A stretch of 64,000 nucleotides of DNA from an uncultured bacterium (GTDB taxonomy: Bacteria > Verrucomicrobiota > Kiritimatiellia > PWTM01): assembly GCA_937139365.1 (NCBI GenBank), contig CAKZPT010000043.1, positions 1 through 64,000 of the forward strand. Direction: 5' to 3'. This document shows, in pieces, positions 60,035-64,000 of the stretch. The position numbers and the translations under genes were made by a program. Under the pieces are notes generated by a model. It saw only the letters and a program-made list of their open reading frames with translations. It was not told the DNA's origin and searched no databases. Each line of letters begins with the position of its first letter. The first letter of the stretch is position 1.

Positions 60035-61240
60035 ATGCCGATCGACGCGCTGATCCTAAACACCGCGGTGCTGGACCTGCGCAGCGCCCGGTTCGACTTC
60101 ATCGACCGGCTGGTGGGGGCGGGCGGACTGGCGAAGTGCCCGCCCACCGCCATGCCGTCGTATACCCCGGACGAGTTGGAGGACATCGTCGCCGAGGGGG
60201 GCGCGACGCCCGGCGGCTGTGCCAACGTCGCGCCCCTTTTGGCGCGGGCGGGTCTCCGGGTCGCTGTGGGCGCGTGGATCGGCGCCGGACCGCACGAGGG
60301 GCTGGACATACAAGGCCGCGCGTTTCGCGACCGGCTCGCCGCAGCCGGCGTCGACGTCTCCGCCCTTCGGGTGCATCCGAGCCTCCCGACGGGCACCACC
60401 TTCATCCACGACACCCCCACGGGCGAACGCGGCGGAATCGCCTACTTTCCGAACGCCAACGACGACTTCGATTTCGACGTCTTCGAGAGGGAGGCGGATC
60501 GCCTGGGCCCATCGCTCGTCCACTACATGTACTCCGGACTATCGGCCCGCGGCGACGCCAACGGCGGGCGCGACCTGGCCGACTTTCTCTTCCGCTGCCG
60601 GGAACGGGGCGCGTTGACGATGGTGGACAGCCACACCCTCACCGGCGATCCCGCCGCGGTCATCGCCGGCCGCCGACCCGTCGAGGCCTACCGCCTCCTC
60701 GAGCCGCTGTGGGCTTGCATGGACGTCTTCTTCACCTCGCTCGACGAGGCGCGCATGATCCTCAACACCCTCGAGCCGGATCACGCCCTCGACCTGGACG
60801 ACGCCGACGCCGTCGGCCTCGGTTTCCTGGAATGGGCGGCCGCGCGCGCCGGCGGCGGCCGTCCCCGTCTGTTCGGGGTCACCGTCTCCGACGGCGCGAT
60901 CGCAACGCGAATTGCCCCGGATGGCCGGCCTGCGCCGATCCTCCGCGTCCGTTCCCGATTTTTGTCCGGCGAGGTCGTGGACCTCGTCGGCGCGGGCGAT
61001 TCATTCCGCGCCGGGCTCATCCTCTACCTGACGCGTTTCCGCGCGGAATTCGAGGCCGGACGTTGCGATGTGGAAACGGCGGTCCAGGCGGGCAACCTGA
61101 TGGCCTCGCTCTTCATCAAGGCGCCGCTGCAGGACCGCTGCCGGTGGATCCCGCCGGCGGATTCTCTGCTCCGGGTCGCCACCGGCCGGCGGGACTACAC
61201 CTCCTTCGGCGACCTACTCGTCGACCTCCGGACCGTCTGA
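60035..61240 (+). CDS. PfkB-family carbohydrate kinase
   Basis: This ribokinase-fold sugar kinase has 'EGGATPGGCANVAPLLARAG' near the start (substrate site), 'TTFIHDTPTGERGGIAYFP', and the anion hole/catalytic motif 'VDLVGAGDSFRAGLILYL' with the general-base Asp. It has 401 residues, about 80 more than ribokinase, with inserts before and after the sugar-binding loop. It reads without interruption, the only undamaged catabolic gene of this cluster. It probably phosphorylates the ketose made by the upstream isomerase or by the downstream polyol dehydrogenase. The exact sugar is unknown. Confidence 0.88.
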   Translation: MPIDALILNTAVLDLRSARFDFIDRLVGAGGLAKCPPTAMPSYTPDELEDIVAEGGATPGGCANVAPLLARAGLRVAVGAWIGAGPHEGLDIQGRAFRDRLAAAGVDVSALRVHPSLPTGTTFIHDTPTGERGGIAYFPNANDDFDFDVFEREADRLGPSLVHYMYSGLSARGDANGGRDLADFLFRCRERGALTMVDSHTLTGDPAAVIAGRRPVEAYRLLEPLWACMDVFFTSLDEARMILNTLEPDHALDLDDADAVGLGFLEWAAARAGGGRPRLFGVTVSDGAIATRIAPDGRPAPILRVRSRFLSGEVVDLVGAGDSFRAGLILYLTRFRAEFEAGRCDVETAVQAGNLMASLFIKAPLQDRCRWIPPADSLLRVATGRRDYTSFGDLLVDLRTV

Positions 61241-61249
61241 AGCGTCGCC

Positions 61250-62724
61250 ATGCCCCCGTCCTTTGTTGGGTTCGGATTTGGCCCCATCCAATCCGGCATC
61301 TTTGTCCGCGAAGCCTGCGAAGCAGGGGTCGAGGCCGCCGTCGTCGAGATCGACCGCGACCTCGTGGCCGCCATTCGGGCTGCGGGCGGACGGTTCCGAA
61401 TCAACGCCGCTCACGCCGATGGGTTGGAGGCGTTGGAGATCGCCGGTGTGCGGTTACTCGATCCGAACGATCCGTCGGACCTACGCGAGATCCGAACCCG
61501 TCTGGCCGCGGCGACCGACGCAGCCACGGCGCTGCCCTCCACGGCGGCGTACGCCGCGGGGGGTTCGCGAAGCGTCGCCGCGATGCTGGCGGCGGCCTGC
61601 GCCCGGCCCGGGCCAGCCCTTGTGGTGTTCGCGGCCGAAAACCACGCGGACGCCGCGCGGGCGCTCGCCGCGGAGATTGCGGCCCGGCTGCCCGTGTGGG
61701 TGGCGCGGCCCGCACGTACGCGTGTCGGGGAACCGTGATCGGAAAAATGAGCGCAGCCGTCGCCGATCCGGAGCAGGTCCGGCGGCTGGCGCCGCTGGTG
61801 CCCGGCCTGAACCGTGCCTACGTCGTCGAGGAGTTTCATCGTATTTATGCGGAAACTGGGCTGGAGGGCGGGGCGAGGGTCCGATGGTCGTTCGAGCGCC
61901 GCGTGGACCTCCGGCCCTTCCACCAGACGAAACTCTATGGTCACAATGCCGTCCATGCGGCCCTCGGCTTCGTGGCCGCGCTGGCAGGGCGTGACGCGAT
62001 GCCGGGGCTGCGCCGATGCCCACGTGTGATGGAACTGGCACGACGGGCCTTGATCGAGGAGGTCGGCGCGGACCTGATTGCGCTTTACGGAACATCGGGC
62101 GAGATGCTCTTCACCCGCGCCGGGTTCGAGGCGTACGCCGCCGATCTGTTGCGGCGCATGACCAACCCCTGCCTCGACGACCCCGTCGCCCGCGCGATCC
62201 GGGACGCGCCCCGAAAACTAGGTTGGAACGATCGGCTCTTTGCGGCGATGAGATTTTGCCTGGAATCGGACATCCGGCCGGTGGCGCTGGCGGCGGGGGC
62301 CCTGGCCGGAGTGGTCTGGCTCGGCAGCGGCGCCACGCAATGGAGGGACGCCGCGCCGGCCGGGCTTCGGGACGCGCTCGCTGCTGAGCTGGCGCGCCTA
62401 TGGGGGGCTTCCGCGCCGGCCGGCGCCGCGACCGAATGGGCGGGCAGACTATCGGCGGCGGCTCCGCTGCTGGAGTCGGTCCTGTGCAGGATCAGGGATA
62501 GATCCGGCCCATCAGCCGCGGGAACGGAATCGCCTCGCGGATGTGCCGCAACCCGCACATCCAGGCAAGGAAGCGCTCGAGGCCAAGTCCGAATCCGCCG
62601 TGTGGCACCGTCCCGTAGCGGCGCAGATCGAGGTACCACTCGTACGGAGCCGGATCCAACCCCTCCTCCGCCATCCGCGCCCGCAGTGCCTCGAGATCGT
62701 CTTCGCGCTGGCTGCCGCCGATGA
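61250..62724 (+). pseudogene. mannitol/polyol dehydrogenase (long-chain) with a frameshift and lost stop
   Basis: The first frame ('PPSFVGFGFGPIQSGIFVRE', 'GVEAAVVEIDRDLVAAIR', 'ALVVFAAENHADAARALA') is the NAD-binding half of a polyol-specific long-chain dehydrogenase such as mannitol-1-phosphate 5-dehydrogenase. It ends at 61738. The second frame from about 61710 continues 'GTVIGKMSAAVADPEQV' (catalytic Lys region), 'AYVVEEFHRIYAET' and 'KLYGHNAVHAALGFVAAL' (conserved Lys/Asn/His). The family match fades around 62480, but this frame stays open to 62724, running 233 bases into the convergent asnS, so the true stop has been lost as well. It begins 9 bases after the kinase stop, forming one operon with it. 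Confidence 0.72.
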
Positions 62725-63991
62725 TCTCGCCATACCCCTCGGGCGCCAGCACGTCCACGTTCAGCACCACCCGCCGGTCATCGGGGGCGGGTTTCATGTA
62801 GAAGGCCTTCACGGCGCGGGGGTATCGCGTCACCATCACCGGTCGGTCGAAGAGCCGGGCCAGAATGGTTTCCTCGTCGCCGCCGAGATCGTCGCCCCAC
62901 TGAAACCGCGAGGCCGCCTCGATGTGGGCGGGACGATTCTCCAACTCCTGCCCCATGTGGGCCAGTCGCTCACGCAACGCAGCGATCTCGCGGGCCAAAC
63001 GGTCCTGGGCCCAGCCCTTCTTCACTGTGGCCATCTGAGCTTCCAGTTCCCCATGTCGCGCCTGGCCGGCGGCCAGCTCCGCACGTTCCCGCTCCAGCTC
63101 TTCCTCGAGCCGCCGGCGGGTATCCGTGCCCCGGAGCAGATCGACCGCCTCCGTATACGTCAGCCGAATGAACGGCGGATGCACGCGCTCCAGGGCCGCG
63201 ACATCGCGCTCCAGAAGTTCGAGTTCGGCGCGATGACGCTCCAGCACCCGCCCGACCAAGTCGCAAATCAGACGCTCCGCCAGGTCCATCAGGTCCGGCA
63301 GCTCCGCCCAGGCGATCTCCGGCTCGAGCATCCAGAACTCCGTCAGGTGCCGGCGAGTCTTGGACTTTTCGGCGCGGAAGGTCGGACCGAAGGAGTACAC
63401 GCGGCCCAGCGCCATCGCGGCGGCCTCCAGGTAGAGCTGGCCGGTCTGGGCGAGGTAGATCTTCTCGCCGAAATAGTCCACCGGAAACAGCGTGGCGGCG
63501 CCCTCGGCGGCGCCCGGTGTGAGGATGGGGGTGTCGATCCGGACGAACCCCTGGGCGGCAAAAAAATCGTGGATGCCGCGAACTACGGTGTCGCGGATGC
63601 GGAGAATCGCGCACTGCCTGGGGGAACGGATCCACAGATGGCGGTGGCGCAGCAGAAAATCGATGCCGTGCTCCTTCCGGGCGATCGGATAGTCGGGAAC
63701 GTTCTGAACGACCTCGACGCGCTCGGTGTCCAGCTCGGCCCCGTCGGGCGCCCGCGGGTCCAGCCGCACGCGACCGGTCACGCGCACCGACGACTCATGT
63801 CCGGCCGAAACGGCCGCCTCGAAGGCGTCCGGGCGGGCGGCCTCGACGACGCATTGGCAGACGCCGGTGCCATCGCGCACAAGGAGGAAGGCGATCTTGC
63901 CGCCCGTCCGCAAACCGTGTACCCAGCCGCGGATTTCCACGTCCTGCCCTTCATGTCGCATTAAGTCGCAGATCCGAACCGTGATCGCCAT
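62492..63991 (-). CDS. asnS: asparaginyl-tRNA synthetase with a coiled-coil insertion
   Basis: AsnRS charges tRNA-Asn. The N-terminal OB-fold ('VEIRGWVHGLRTGGKIAFLL') is followed by class II motifs: motif 1 region 'FFAAQGFVRIDTPILTPGAAEGAATLF', here shown in two parts as 'FFAAQGFVRIDTPIL' and 'GAAEGAATLF'; motif 2 'FGPTFRAEKSKTRRHLTEFW'; motif 3 'PHGGFGLGLERFLAWM'. 'EFWMLEPEIAW' and 'GGSQREDDLEAL' are typical. About residues 285-355 contain an inserted stretch rich in Glu, Arg, Leu and Ala ('RRRLEEELERERAELAAG', 'AREIAALRERLAHMGQEL') that looks like an antiparallel coiled coil and is absent from E. coli AsnS. It has 499 residues and is complete, starting 9 bases from the window edge. Confidence 0.94.
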   Translation of the reverse strand: MAITVRICDLMRHEGQDVEIRGWVHGLRTGGKIAFLLVRDGTGVCQCVVEAARPDAFEAAVSAGHESSVRVTGRVRLDPRAPDGAELDTERVEVVQNVPDYPIARKEHGIDFLLRHRHLWIRSPRQCAILRIRDTVVRGIHDFFAAQGFVRIDTPILTPGAAEGAATLFPVDYFGEKIYLAQTGQLYLEAAAMALGRVYSFGPTFRAEKSKTRRHLTEFWMLEPEIAWAELPDLMDLAERLICDLVGRVLERHRAELELLERDVAALERVHPPFIRLTYTEAVDLLRGTDTRRRLEEELERERAELAAGQARHGELEAQMATVKKGWAQDRLAREIAALRERLAHMGQELENRPAHIEAASRFQWGDDLGGDEETILARLFDRPVMVTRYPRAVKAFYMKPAPDDRRVVLNVDVLAPEGYGEIIGGSQREDDLEALRARMAEEGLDPAPYEWYLDLRRYGTVPHGGFGLGLERFLAWMCGLRHIREAIPFPRLMGRIYP

Positions 63992-64000
63992 GTCGTAGAT

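Noticed and set aside
1-64000. CRISPR array, insertion sequence, prophage or integrase
   Set aside because: No regularly spaced repeats, transposase, integrase or phage structural motifs were seen on either strand; the catabolic genes show decay without visible mobile-element boundaries.

Overview
This is a very GC-rich, gene-dense window from a Gram-negative bacterium. LpxI, LpxB, ExbB/ExbD, lipoproteins and a GspG-type pseudopilin show the envelope type. Three sulfatases, Tat-exported Gfo/Idh oxidoreductases, a URO-D (MtaA/CmuA-like) protein, an alkaline phosphatase with a C-terminal 'LTW...VYQVQ' tail and a membrane Ser/Thr kinase point by inference to the PVC superphylum (Kiritimatiellota, Verrucomicrobiota or Lentisphaerota). 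No rRNA or marker gene is present to fix the phylum. The sequence reads like a metagenome-derived contig: the left edge cuts a sialidase and the right edge lies 9 bases beyond asnS.

Layout. 1-3506: broken catabolic block (sialidase fragment, aldo/keto reductase stub, sulfatase, Gfo/Idh). 3794-10618: family 4 uracil-DNA glycosylase, argC with a HAD gene, divergent thiol peroxidase, amidase, TPR protein, secreted EEP hydrolase. 10615-14149: two HAD phosphatases around a reverse-strand pseudopilin, two paralogous membrane proteins and a lipoprotein. 14184-21998 (-): DeoR regulator, fused pyruvate dehydrogenase E1, E2, E3, ornithine decarboxylase and CPBP protease, apparently one transcription unit behind a promoter with repeated operators. 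22092-25551 (-): ExbB-ExbD-large TPR protein. 25664-25739: tRNA-Thr(CGT). 26111-30056: broken sulfatase, GH16-like protein, broken URO-D protein. 30056-35591: octaheme cytochrome with TPRs, PabBC fusion, PhoH2. 35774-40583: broken alkaline phosphatase, NTF2-like protein, signal peptidase I, YchF-like GTPase, M14 carboxypeptidase. 40684-45347: Rnf operon (small Cys protein, C, D, G, E, A; no RnfB). 45385-49602 (-): leuS, small membrane protein, agmatine deiminase, YjbQ. 49738-50600: truncated Gfo/Idh. 50968-56339: Ser/Thr kinase, then lpxI - Gfo/Idh - lpxB. 56549-62724: broken sulfatase, broken AraC regulator, broken sugar isomerase, intact PfkB kinase, broken polyol dehydrogenase. 62492-63991: asnS.

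The most striking global feature is how damage is distributed. Nearly every gene for scavenging sulfated or complex carbohydrates carries frameshifts, nonsense codons, lost starts or missing ends, while the translation, central metabolism, lipid A, Rnf and envelope genes read cleanly. This looks like erosion of a catabolic repertoire, although assembly error must be excluded with reads. A second theme is a set of promoter-like TTGnnn/TAnnnT pairs lying only 6-10 bases before start codons that lack a Shine-Dalgarno sequence, suggesting leaderless mRNAs. All functional calls are made by reading motifs by eye; no database search was run.
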